NCBI GenBank assembly: GCA_013205415.1
Contig: JABMMY010000233.1
Coordinates: 1 to 9,219, forward strand
DNA from: Deltaproteobacteria bacterium
GTDB lineage: Bacteria > Bdellovibrionota > FAC87 > UBA2466
Length of the DNA: 9,219 bases
Direction: 5' to 3'
Shown here in pieces: positions 1 through 7,191 of the stretch. A model generated the notes under the pieces. It was not told the origin of the DNA. It made no database searches and saw only the letters and a program-made list of their open reading frames with translations. The position numbers and the translations under genes were made by a program. Positions within the stretch are counted from its first letter, which is position 1. Every line of letters starts with the position of its first letter.

Positions 1-930
1 AATGAAAAAAGGAATAAAGAAAATGGCATAGCCCACTCGAGAGAGCATACCTTTGAAATATTCGGAGGGTTTAATTTTAGAGTTCAGAGTTCCCAACAGA
101 AGACAGAATATAGGAATTAAAAAAGAAATTAACAGATAGGTAGCAGGAACGATAAGCCAAGAAAGCACCATTTGGGGTTTGTACCCTGGATTAAAGGGCA
201 ATAAATAAAGCCGGAAATAGAGATACCCCACTCCAATAAAAAAGTAGGGAAGTAGTGAAAAAGATTTTTCAGCCAATGAAAATTTTTTCGCAAGTGATCC
301 GCCAAAAAGAATGGCGACTAGAAAAGGGAGATGGAAAATAGCCGCCTCTTTGAATCCGAGAGAGAAAACAAAGGCCACAATTCCTAAAAGGTAAAAACTA
401 GTTTTTGCAGTTTGAGTCGACGCATTTAGGAATTTACTAAAGCAGTAAAAGTTAAAAAATAGTAAAAAGATCTGAGGGCAATTCATGGTCCCCTCTCCCA
501 CCCATACCAAACTCGCAAAATGAAAATGTAGAGAGACCACAAATAGCGAAACAAAAAGGAGGGCCCTTTTAGTGCTGCCGGTAAATTCGGAAATGGCCAG
601 ATAACCCAAGAGTAAAGCCCCAACCGTAAAAAGAAGGTTAACGACCAACCAGCCGTAATAGTGATAGCCCATAGTTTGAAAAAGCAAATATAGAATGAGC
701 TTAAACCAAGGACGAAAAAACCAGATCTCAGCCGTCTCATTAAAAACTAGGTGGGTTTGAAAAAGAAATTCCCAGTTCTGAGGAATAATGCGCACTACAT
801 TTCCGATCATGAGCCAGTCATCATGTCTAAAAAAGGAGATAGGAAAGGCAAAAACCAGATAAAAGGCACTAAATCCCAATAGCATCCAGGCCAATGAAGA
901 TTGTCCCAAGTTTTTAATGACCCTTAACAA
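1..930 (-). CDS. GT-C-like polytopic membrane glycosyltransferase, C-terminus cut by window edge
   Basis: The frame stays open for 310 codons to the left edge of the window, so the end of the protein is missing. The translation is strongly hydrophobic with about eight membrane-spanning stretches. Near the N-terminus, after the first membrane segment, it reads RHDDW (about residues 37-41). It later reads WFFRPWFKL and GYHYYGWLVVNLL, followed by a loop STKRALLF and a segment ending near VWVGEG. This order of acidic pair after helix 1, an FRP motif and a YH...N helix is typical of bacterial GT-C glycosyltransferases that move sugars from polyprenyl-phosphate donors to outer-face acceptors. I chose a TTG start at 928-930 because GAGG lies 5 bases upstream and an in-frame TAA lies shortly before it; the first in-frame ATG would remove part of the first helix. 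It lies 76 bases after the antiporter gene. The acceptor is unknown, and a plain polytopic protein without catalytic activity is the alternative. Confidence 0.6.
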   Translation of the reverse strand, partial: MLRVIKNLGQSSLAWMLLGFSAFYLVFAFPISFFRHDDWLMIGNVVRIIPQNWEFLFQTHLVFNETAEIWFFRPWFKLILYLLFQTMGYHYYGWLVVNLLFTVGALLLGYLAISEFTGSTKRALLFVSLFVVSLHFHFASLVWVGEGTMNCPQIFLLFFNFYCFSKFLNASTQTAKTSFYLLGIVAFVFSLGFKEAAIFHLPFLVAILFGGSLAKKFSLAEKSFSLLPYFFIGVGYLYFRLYLLPFNPGYKPQMVLSWLIVPATYLLISFLIPIFCLLLGTLNSKIKPSEYFKGMLSRVGYAIFFIPFFI

Positions 931-971
931 TAAGACCTCGAAAGGAATTTAGTAGGTTTTTTTTAGTGATT

Positions 972-1001
972 AAACGAAAAGATAAATAGATCGGAAGCTC
1001 T
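972..1001 (-). terminator. weak hairpin after the antiporter gene
   Basis: On the minus strand GATAGA can pair with TCTATT (one G.U pair) around an 8-base loop just after the antiporter stop codon, followed by TATCTTTTCGTTT. The stem is AT-rich and the T-run is broken, so this is a poor intrinsic terminator at best. The downstream glycosyltransferase gene may still be reached by readthrough. Confidence 0.22.
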
Positions 1002-1006
1002 ATCAA

Positions 1007-2227
1007 TTATACACGAGAGCGATGAACCGATCCGAGCTTTGTTTTGGCAAATAGTAGGGGGGTCATCATAGTAGTGACAATGCCCATGATGATAAGCGTT
1101 GAGAATAGATTCTGATTAATAAGACCCTTCTGATAGGCAATATTGGCCACCACCAGCTCCATGATTCCCCGCCCATTAAGAATAATTCCTGCACCCAAAG
1201 CTTCGAGGTGCGTCATTTTAAGTAATTTTCCGCCTAAATACCCGCCCAATATTTTGGAAAAGATAGAAACCAGAAGGACTCCGATAATCATTAAGGGATG
1301 CGCCAAGGACTGAACACTAAAACTCAGTCCAAGATAGGCAAAAAAGATAGGGCTCAAAAAACCACTGGTGAGCGATTGGATTGTGTTTTGTAGCTCTGAA
1401 AAAACGGAGGTTCCAAACACATCGCGACTGAGCAATAAGGCTCCAAAAAATGCCCCAATAATAAAGTGAGATCCCAAAGTTTCACTCATCGAGCCAAAGA
1501 AAAGTACAAAAATAATAGCGACTCCAAAAATGGCCTCCGGGCCAAATAAATTCTCAAACTTTGAAAGTAGTTTTTCAATAGAGCTTGTGCGATGCGTTCC
1601 CCATTGAATTAATCTATTGGTAGCGAAAATTAAAAAGGCGAATAGGGAAAATTTTAATGAGGTTCTTAATACCGACATGATGAGTGGAAGTAGTCCCCCT
1701 GTAGCGGGAAGATCTTGCCTGTCAATAATGATCCCCAAACATAATAATCCCAAAACATCATTTAAGATCGATGTCGCAATAGTAAAGCTGGCAATTTTAC
1801 CTTGCAGAAGATTAAAAGAGCTCAAAATTTGTACCGTCACCGGGAGTGCTGTGATCGACATACATAGACCGAGAAAAAAACTGGTGATGGGATTAAGTCC
1901 TAAGGCAGATCCTAAAATAATTCCACCGGTAAGAGGGATTAAAAACCCTAGCATGGCAGCGATAAAACCGCGCCCCTTCATAGATTTAACCACAGGGCCC
2001 ATTTCCATCTCAAGACCAGCGGCAAGCACGATTAGAAAAACACTTAATTCTGCAATTCCTTCGAGTGGTTTATTGGGCTGAATCCATTTTAAAATAGCAG
2101 GGCCTAGTAAAATACCGGCAAAAATTTCACCGACGAGAGAGGGCTGCTTTAATTGAATCATAAGCTGCCCGAGAAGGCGAGCCATAACTAAAAGAAGCAG
2201 GATACTGGATAGAAGCGGCATCTTCAT
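1007..2227 (-). CDS. CPA2-family (CHX-like) cation:proton antiporter without a C-terminal RCK domain
   Basis: This is an inner-membrane transporter of the Na+/H+ exchanger superfamily with about 12 membrane segments and 406 residues. The first helices end in QPSLVGEIFAGILLGP (about residues 28-43), the classic CPA2 opening. The unwound helix MSITALPVTVQIL carries Thr126, and SILNDVLGLL supplies the ion-binding pair Asn156-Asp157. Lys325 sits in a late helix (FSKILGG), and NGRGIMELVVANIAY near residue 351 resembles the matching segment of plant CHX antiporters. It exchanges Na+ or K+ for H+; which ion cannot be read. The protein ends right after the transport domain, so the TrkA/RCK regulatory domain of KefB/KefC is absent. 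A TTG at 2251 is also in frame, but without a ribosome site; ATG at 2227 or 2221 fits the family better, and 2221 has GAAG 8 bases upstream. The gap to the MobA/MocA-like gene is 57 bases, so readthrough from the molybdenum operon is likely. Confidence 0.9.
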   Translation of the reverse strand: MKMPLLSSILLLLVMARLLGQLMIQLKQPSLVGEIFAGILLGPAILKWIQPNKPLEGIAELSVFLIVLAAGLEMEMGPVVKSMKGRGFIAAMLGFLIPLTGGIILGSALGLNPITSFFLGLCMSITALPVTVQILSSFNLLQGKIASFTIATSILNDVLGLLCLGIIIDRQDLPATGGLLPLIMSVLRTSLKFSLFAFLIFATNRLIQWGTHRTSSIEKLLSKFENLFGPEAIFGVAIIFVLFFGSMSETLGSHFIIGAFFGALLLSRDVFGTSVFSELQNTIQSLTSGFLSPIFFAYLGLSFSVQSLAHPLMIIGVLLVSIFSKILGGYLGGKLLKMTHLEALGAGIILNGRGIMELVVANIAYQKGLINQNLFSTLIIMGIVTTMMTPLLFAKTKLGSVHRSRV

Positions 2228-2284
2228 ATCTTCACATAGATTCAGATCCAAGGTACTGAAAAAGTAGATCGGAAATTGGGGAGC

Positions 2285-2899
2285 TTATTTGTCGTTGAAT
2301 GGCAGATCTTTTTTAAAATAGTCCTCATACTCCTCAGGAGTATCAAGATCGACTAAAATTGAGGAGAGGTCACATTGAACAGAAAGGTATCTGTTTTTTT
2401 CTAGCTTTTTAATCTGAAGGTCAAGGCGTTGCTCGCACTCTGGAATTTCTTGAGAGCACAGGGCTCGACTAAATAATGAGGATAAAAGCACCGGATGTCC
2501 ACCCCGCTGTTTAAAGCTGGGAACTACGCAGTCGTGCTCCTTTAAATTTTCTTCTAGAATCTTCCAAAGGTTTTCCTCGGGCGCAGGCGTATCTAAGGGC
2601 AGAACAAAAACGGATGAATTCCCTGTTTTTTTTAAGGCCAATTTCAGCGAAGAAAATTGTCCCCTATCGGGGTGTGGATTTAAAATAACCTTCGCTCTAG
2701 AATCTAGATCCCTAATAGTATTCCTAATCTCTTCAACTTGATTTCCCAAAACTAAAAGCGGAACCACTCCCATTTTCCAAACGCAATCTAGTTGAAATTC
2801 AAGGAGTGTTTTCCCGAAAAAAGGAAGAAGTGCTTTGGGTTGTTTCATTCTAGAGGATTGACCCGCACCTAAGATAACAATTTTACTATTAAGAACCAT
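2285..2899 (-). CDS. mocA: MobA/MocA-type molybdopterin nucleotidyltransferase
   Basis: The 204-residue protein has the fold signature of NTP transferases that attach a nucleotide to molybdopterin. The N-terminus reads LGAGQSSRMKQPKALLPF (residues 10-27), the nucleotide-binding loop with its Arg-Met and Lys22. It is followed by LPLDTP with the metal-binding Asp103 (about 100-105), RGGHPVLL (132-139) and VDLDTPEEYEDY (183-194), all usual landmarks of the MocA branch. Next to xdhC and xanthine dehydrogenase subunits, the expected job is CTP-dependent formation of molybdopterin cytosine dinucleotide for this enzyme. GTP use cannot be excluded, so the symbol is tentative. A longer frame from 2989 is open, but the family begins right at this ATG. 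The start overlaps the end of xdhC by 11 bases and has no good ribosome site of its own, which points to translational coupling. Confidence 0.85.
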   Translation of the reverse strand: MVLNSKIVILGAGQSSRMKQPKALLPFFGKTLLEFQLDCVWKMGVVPLLVLGNQVEEIRNTIRDLDSRAKVILNPHPDRGQFSSLKLALKKTGNSSVFVLPLDTPAPEENLWKILEENLKEHDCVVPSFKQRGGHPVLLSSLFSRALCSQEIPECEQRLDLQIKKLEKNRYLSVQCDLSSILVDLDTPEEYEDYFKKDLPFNDK

Positions 2900-3647
2900 A
2901 GTGCAATTGAAGAAGTTCTGCTCCGACAGAAATGGCAATTTCAGAGGGGGACTTCCCGAGATTCCCAATCCCAATAGGGCACTTAACAATTTGTAGCGTT
3001 TCTTCGGTGACCCCCTTTGCCTTCAACCTCTGTTGAAATCTTTTCCATTTTGAGCTACTGCCCACCAACCCTAAATATCGGCTTTTATTTTTTAGCAATA
3101 GGTGAACCAGGGTTTCATCTAAGTCATGTCGATGGGTCAACACTACAAAATAGGTCTGAGATGAATTGAAATTAGTTTGGGAAATAAAAATTTCGGGATC
3201 GAGGGTGTGAGAAATAACGGTCGGTGGAAGTTGTGATGTCCATTCTTCACGTTCATCGATCACATGAACCGAAAAAATAGAATCATTAAGTGCCTTGGCA
3301 ATCGCCTGCCCTACATGGCCCGCTCCGAAAATATAAAGCTGAGGGCCGGTATGTAGCGACTCAAATAGTAATTCTACGGTACCGCCACAACATTGGCCTG
3401 TTTTAGCACCCAGCGGAAAGTTTACTTTTAGTGAGGTGCCAGTAGCTAATTGTTTTTTTGCCTCTTCAATAGCGAGAAATTCTAAGTTTCCGCCGCCAAT
3501 CGTTCCCAAAAAAGTGCCGTCTGCCTTTACCAGCATTTTGGCTCCGACCTCTCTAGGGGCAGATCCATGGACTGCGGCAACTGTCACTAATGAGACAGGC
3601 CGACTCTGCTTTCGAAGCTGTTCCACTTGTCCTATCCAATTCCACAT
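2889..3647 (-). CDS. xdhC: XdhC-family molybdenum cofactor maturation and insertion factor
   Basis: XdhC proteins bind the molybdenum cofactor, protect it while it receives its sulfido ligand, and insert it into xanthine dehydrogenase-type enzymes. They are not part of the final enzyme. The 252 residues show the family in order: the N-terminal XdhC/CoxI domain with HGSAPREVGAKM (27-38) and GTIGGGNLE (48-56), the cysteine motif GQCCGG (84-89), a Rossmann fold opening with FGAGHVGQAIAKAL (107-120), THRHDLDE (171-178), LVGSSSKWKRF (194-204) and the closing CPIGIGNLGKSPSEIAISV (223-241). Cys86 and Cys87 are the expected cofactor-handling residues. The length is at the short end of normal. Its ATG lies 16 bases inside the FAD-subunit gene, and its end overlaps the MobA/MocA-like gene, so all three are likely translated in a coupled way. 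Nothing is broken or missing. Confidence 0.95.
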   Translation of the reverse strand: MWNWIGQVEQLRKQSRPVSLVTVAAVHGSAPREVGAKMLVKADGTFLGTIGGGNLEFLAIEEAKKQLATGTSLKVNFPLGAKTGQCCGGTVELLFESLHTGPQLYIFGAGHVGQAIAKALNDSIFSVHVIDEREEWTSQLPPTVISHTLDPEIFISQTNFNSSQTYFVVLTHRHDLDETLVHLLLKNKSRYLGLVGSSSKWKRFQQRLKAKGVTEETLQIVKCPIGIGNLGKSPSEIAISVGAELLQLHYGS

Positions 3648-4483
3648 AAAAATTCTTCTAGCACATTTTGAGATACTACAAGACGGTATTTTCCGGTAGA
3701 CCGAATGTCATCAATAGGGTGAATGTCCTTGAGTAATATTTGTTTAGCCTCTCGAATAGTATTTTTATTTAAAGCGCAGCCGGTTAGAAATTTTTCTACT
3801 TCAGTGCAACGGACTGCAGTAGGCGCCACACTGCCAAAGGAAATTCTTACCTCTTCAACTACATTTTTATGTATTTTAAGCACACCGGCCATCATTGTTT
3901 TTGAAATAGCCTGAGCCTTTCGGCTTCCAATCTTTCTCCAGAAATGATGATGCTTAGATAGTTGATTTTCGAGACTCACCGAATGTATCAGCTCGTCTTT
4001 TTTAAGTTCACTCTCCTTGTAGCCGTGATGAAATTTAGTGTAATCGATAGTTCTCATTCCCCGAGTGGAAACAAGATGAATTTTAGCTTCATAAACCAAA
4101 AGCGCAGGGGGAAAATCTGCGGCAGGAGAGGCATTAGCAATATTACCACCGAGAGTTCCTCGATTTTGAATGGCAACCGCTCCTACCTCCTTGGCACCGT
4201 CACAAAGGATCGGAAAATTTGTTTGTAAAAACCTGTGTTGGCGAACCTCCGAATAGGTGGTTAACGCCCCAAGAGTCAGCGTATTCTTTTTTTGGGTAAT
4301 CCCTTTTAGTTCACTAAGACCTAAAATATCTACGTAATCTCCTGGCGCTAAAAGTCCGGCATCAAAAAGGACCATAATGTCGGTGCCACCTGCGATAGGT
4401 CGAGCCCCCTTTTCTAACAAACGGAGGGCTTCAGAAAGTGATTTTGCAGAGGAGCATTGATAATCGGGTAGATAGGCTCTCAC
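3632..4483 (-). CDS. Xanthine dehydrogenase-type FAD-binding subunit (medium subunit)
   Basis: This 283-residue protein is the medium chain of a molybdenum hydroxylase. It takes electrons from the 2Fe-2S clusters onto FAD and passes them to NAD+ or another acceptor in the cytoplasm. The PCMH-type FAD domain shows PIAGGTDIMV (29-38), which holds the FAD pyrophosphate, and QNRGTLGGNIANASPAAD (106-123), the second flavin-binding motif with Asp123. The C-terminal CO-dehydrogenase flavoprotein domain covers roughly 175-280. The extra iron-sulfur loop of 4-hydroxybenzoyl-CoA reductase is not seen. The start is a GTG that shares its last two bases with the TGA of the 2Fe-2S subunit gene (4-base GTGA overlap), with a GGGG stretch upstream. 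The symbol is left empty because naming of this subunit differs between organisms (XdhA, XdhB, CoxM). The electron acceptor cannot be determined from the sequence. Confidence 0.94.
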   Translation of the reverse strand: MRAYLPDYQCSSAKSLSEALRLLEKGARPIAGGTDIMVLFDAGLLAPGDYVDILGLSELKGITQKKNTLTLGALTTYSEVRQHRFLQTNFPILCDGAKEVGAVAIQNRGTLGGNIANASPAADFPPALLVYEAKIHLVSTRGMRTIDYTKFHHGYKESELKKDELIHSVSLENQLSKHHHFWRKIGSRKAQAISKTMMAGVLKIHKNVVEEVRISFGSVAPTAVRCTEVEKFLTGCALNKNTIREAKQILLKDIHPIDDIRSTGKYRLVVSQNVLEEFLCGIG

Positions 4484-4968
4484 GATCTAGGTTTCCCCTT
4501 TTGTGTTGCAGATTTCGTTTTACCGATCTTCTGCACACTTTCAATGATTTGACAGTAACCGGTGCAGCGGCAAAGATTTCCTCCCAGTCCCTCTCTGATC
4601 TCCTGTTGAGTTGGTTTTTTATGATTCCTATTCAAAGCATAGACGGCCATTAGCATTCCTGGAGTGCAGATTCCACATTGTGCTCCACCACAATTTAGAA
4701 AACTCTCTTGAATGGGAGTTAAATATTTTTTCGCTAAACCCTCTACCGTCAGAATCTGTTTACCATCGGCCTGTAAAACGGGGACTAAACAACTGTTAAC
4801 CAATTTTCCATCAAGCATCACAGAGCAAGCACCACACTCACCCTCTCCGCAGCCCTCTTTAGTACCGGTCAATTTTAAATCTTCTCGTAACACATCTAGT
4901 AATCGTGAAAATGGGTGAGGACTCAGTAGATATTTTTTCCCATTTACAGTAAGAGAAATTTTTTTCAT
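4480..4968 (-). CDS. Xanthine dehydrogenase-type 2x[2Fe-2S] ferredoxin subunit (small subunit)
   Basis: The 162-residue protein is the small chain of the hydroxylase and carries two 2Fe-2S clusters between the molybdenum site and FAD. The N-terminal plant-ferredoxin-like domain has Cys40, Cys45, Cys48 and Cys60 in GCGEGECGACSV...NSC. The C-terminal all-helical domain has Cys98 and Cys101 in GGAQCGICTPGM and Cys133 and Cys135 in NLCRCTGYCQII. All eight ligands are present with normal spacing, so both clusters should form. The tail after about residue 145 is a short basic extension (KIGKTKSATQKGKPRS) typical of variable ends. The ATG overlaps the TGA of the catalytic subunit gene by 4 bases, and the end overlaps the FAD subunit gene by 4 bases. 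This is the large-small-medium gene order common in separate-subunit members of the family. Confidence 0.96.
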   Translation of the reverse strand: MKKISLTVNGKKYLLSPHPFSRLLDVLREDLKLTGTKEGCGEGECGACSVMLDGKLVNSCLVPVLQADGKQILTVEGLAKKYLTPIQESFLNCGGAQCGICTPGMLMAVYALNRNHKKPTQQEIREGLGGNLCRCTGYCQIIESVQKIGKTKSATQKGKPRS

Positions 4969-7187
4969 AAAGAATTCTCGTTCATCTTGGCCATTAATCG
5001 TTCGGGGGTCATGGGAATTTGAGTCAGCTCAATACCCAGGGCCTGCTCCATTGCATTGAGTATCGCAGGTGCCGGGCCATCTAAGGGAAGTTCCCCAATT
5101 CCTTTGGAACCGCCCCCACCATAGGCGTAAGGCATTTCTGTAAAGTGAACTTCAATGTCAGGAACGTCTAAGGTAGTAGGCATAATGTAGTTGCTCATTC
5201 TTGCATTTGCCATTTTTCCATTCTTCCAAACCACCTCTTCATAAAGTGCATACCCAATGCCCTGTGCTACGCCTCCTATGATTTGTCCCTTGGCTAAGGT
5301 GGGATTAATGACTTTGCCCACCTCCTGGACAGCCCAAAATTTATCGACGGTAGTGGTATAGCTTCGGGTATCCACACTCACTTCGGCGACATAGGTTGCC
5401 CAAGCGTAGGTACCATAAGCATCTCCTTGATACCTTTGCTCGTCCCATATGACATTCGGGGGGGCTTTATATTGTGATGTGCCCTTCAGCTCTCCCACAT
5501 CCTTGATATATTTTTTACAGGCCCCTAAAAATTCTTTTCGTGTATGTTTCTTATTTAGTAACTGGATTGAGAATAACTTTTCTTTAAGATCAAGTGCCGC
5601 CTGCTCTACTAGTTTCCCTACAATCATACAGGTTCGAGAGGCGACGGTGGGCCCACTATTGGGAACGTGAGCGGTGTCTGGTTGTACCACCTCGACATCA
5701 CTGGGATCAATTTTTAAGATATCGGCAGTCATCTGCGCAAAAATGGTATTGGTTCCCTGTCCGATTTCAGTATTAGAAGTTAACACCTCGATCTTGCCTT
5801 CAGCAGTTGCCTTAACCGATGCAATCGACGATAGAAATGTTTCCCCAGATCCGGTGAACCCCGCTCCATGCATAAAAACCGCCAGGCCAATCCCCTTTTT
5901 TACGACGCTATTTTTATTCGTAGCCAAAAACCGTTTTCTTTTTTCCTGGAATCCACTCACCGTGAGAGCCTTCTCTAAAACAGAAGCAATTTCAATTTCC
6001 TCTTTTACCCATTGGCCACAACCTAAGAGTTGCCCTTTTTTTACCAGATTATTTTTTCTAAAGATTGCAGGATTGCTATTTAGTTTTCTTGCGCAAAACT
6101 CCATATGTTTTTCTAGCGCAAAAAGACTCTGTGGAGCCCCAAACCCTCGAAAGGCTCCATGAGGAGGGGTATTGGTGGCAAGAGCGCGACTTCTAATTTT
6201 AACGTTGGGCGAATAATAAGGACCGGCTGCGTGAAGAGTCCCCCGAGAGAGCACCACCGCCGATAAGGTAGCGTAGGCTCCCCCATCAATGGTAAAATCG
6301 ATATCTAGTGCGATGAGTTTTTTGTGGTTATCGAAGCCGGCTTTAATTTTTGTGATGGAAGGGTGTCGCTTGGTAGTTGCCGACATATCTTCCATACGAT
6401 CATAGATCATTTTTACCGGTAGTTTTGATTTCCAGGAGAGCAGGGCTGCATGCCCAGAAATCACAGAGGGATATTCCTCTTTCCCACCGAAACCCCCTCC
6501 TGTTTCAGCCTGCACGACGCGAATTTTTTCTGGTGGAAAATTAAATAGAGGCATTAAGGCTTTATGAACATAGTAAGGGCATTGTAGCGAGCCCCATACG
6601 GTGACCCCTGCAGTTTCATTGGCTATGGCAATCACCCCATTGGTCTCAATGTAAAGTTGCTCCTGCGCCCCTGTTTCATAGGTGCCCTCAAAAACAAACT
6701 TCGCATTTTTAAACCCAGCCTGCACATCTCCACGATCGATGGCATAGCTTTTAAAGGTATTATCATCTTTCCAGATTATCTCTTTTTTTGCGAAGGATTC
6801 CTTCATAGTAAAAATAGCGGGAAGGGGATCGATATTAAATTTCACTAACGTTTTAGCTTTTTCAAGAAGGTGTTTGTTTGGGTGAGCTAAAAGTAAAATC
6901 GGCTCTTCGGGGTGATTAATATTTTTCTCAACTAAATAGGGCTGATCTTTTTCAATAAGCGCGATGTAGTTTTGTCCTGGGATATCCTCGGCCGTCACCT
7001 TAACAATCTCACTCCAGTTAACCCCAGGAAGGTATTCGATACCTTTTAAAACACCTCGAGCTATCGGACTTCTAACGGTGACTCCATAGATCATATTAGG
7101 GAGGGTAATATCGTCGATATATTTCGCATCGCCTCGAAGTTTTTTCTCCCCCTCTTTTCGAAGGGTGCTTTTTCCAACCCAGGCCAC
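4965..7187 (-). CDS. Xanthine dehydrogenase-type molybdopterin-binding catalytic subunit
   Basis: This 740-residue chain holds the molybdenum cofactor and performs hydroxylation of an aromatic heterocycle with water as the oxygen source. The hammerhead domain (about 15-125) opens with GDAKYIDDITLP. The cofactor domain shows GAQEQLYIET (173-182), ETGGGFGGKEEYPS (228-241), AFRGFGAPQ (345-353), GAGFTGSGE (441-449), NTEIGQGTNTIFAQM (472-486) and GGGGSKGIGELPLDGPAP (690-707). Glu699 is the expected catalytic base. Glu237, Arg315 and Phe349 match Glu802, Arg880 and Phe914 of bovine xanthine oxidase in motif and in spacing, and Phe444-Thr445 probably matches Phe1009-Thr1010, so a purine substrate is likely. 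Length is normal and no frameshift is seen. The start is GTG with AAAGGG 7 bases upstream, inside the last codons of the preceding membrane gene 4 bases away. Related aldehyde or N-heterocycle dehydrogenases are the alternative. Confidence 0.95.
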   Translation of the reverse strand: MAWVGKSTLRKEGEKKLRGDAKYIDDITLPNMIYGVTVRSPIARGVLKGIEYLPGVNWSEIVKVTAEDIPGQNYIALIEKDQPYLVEKNINHPEEPILLLAHPNKHLLEKAKTLVKFNIDPLPAIFTMKESFAKKEIIWKDDNTFKSYAIDRGDVQAGFKNAKFVFEGTYETGAQEQLYIETNGVIAIANETAGVTVWGSLQCPYYVHKALMPLFNFPPEKIRVVQAETGGGFGGKEEYPSVISGHAALLSWKSKLPVKMIYDRMEDMSATTKRHPSITKIKAGFDNHKKLIALDIDFTIDGGAYATLSAVVLSRGTLHAAGPYYSPNVKIRSRALATNTPPHGAFRGFGAPQSLFALEKHMEFCARKLNSNPAIFRKNNLVKKGQLLGCGQWVKEEIEIASVLEKALTVSGFQEKRKRFLATNKNSVVKKGIGLAVFMHGAGFTGSGETFLSSIASVKATAEGKIEVLTSNTEIGQGTNTIFAQMTADILKIDPSDVEVVQPDTAHVPNSGPTVASRTCMIVGKLVEQAALDLKEKLFSIQLLNKKHTRKEFLGACKKYIKDVGELKGTSQYKAPPNVIWDEQRYQGDAYGTYAWATYVAEVSVDTRSYTTTVDKFWAVQEVGKVINPTLAKGQIIGGVAQGIGYALYEEVVWKNGKMANARMSNYIMPTTLDVPDIEVHFTEMPYAYGGGGSKGIGELPLDGPAPAILNAMEQALGIELTQIPMTPERLMAKMNENSL

Positions 7188-7191
7188 AGTA

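Noticed and set aside
483..740. Minus-strand 85-codon ATG frame inside the left-edge gene
   Set aside because: The other minus-strand frame is open for 310 codons with GT-C landmarks; this one is an out-of-frame shadow.
988..1000. AGATCGGAAG resembles the start of a common sequencing adapter
   Set aside because: Only ten bases match and the next bases diverge; the same AGATCGGAA also occurs near 2265 in normal context, so chance is enough.
1617..2081. Plus-strand open frame of 154 codons inside the antiporter gene
   Set aside because: It is the antisense shadow of a well-supported CPA2 gene, has no recognisable domain, and its translation shows the Lys/Pro/Ile-rich pattern expected from reversing membrane-protein codons.
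2900..2989. Thirty-residue N-terminal extension of the MobA/MocA-like protein
   Set aside because: The nucleotide-binding motif of this family begins about 10 residues from the N-terminus, which fits the ATG at 2899.
5674..6162. Plus-strand open frame of 162 codons inside the catalytic subunit gene
   Set aside because: It lies entirely within the conserved molybdopterin-binding gene on the other strand, with no ribosome site or family motif.
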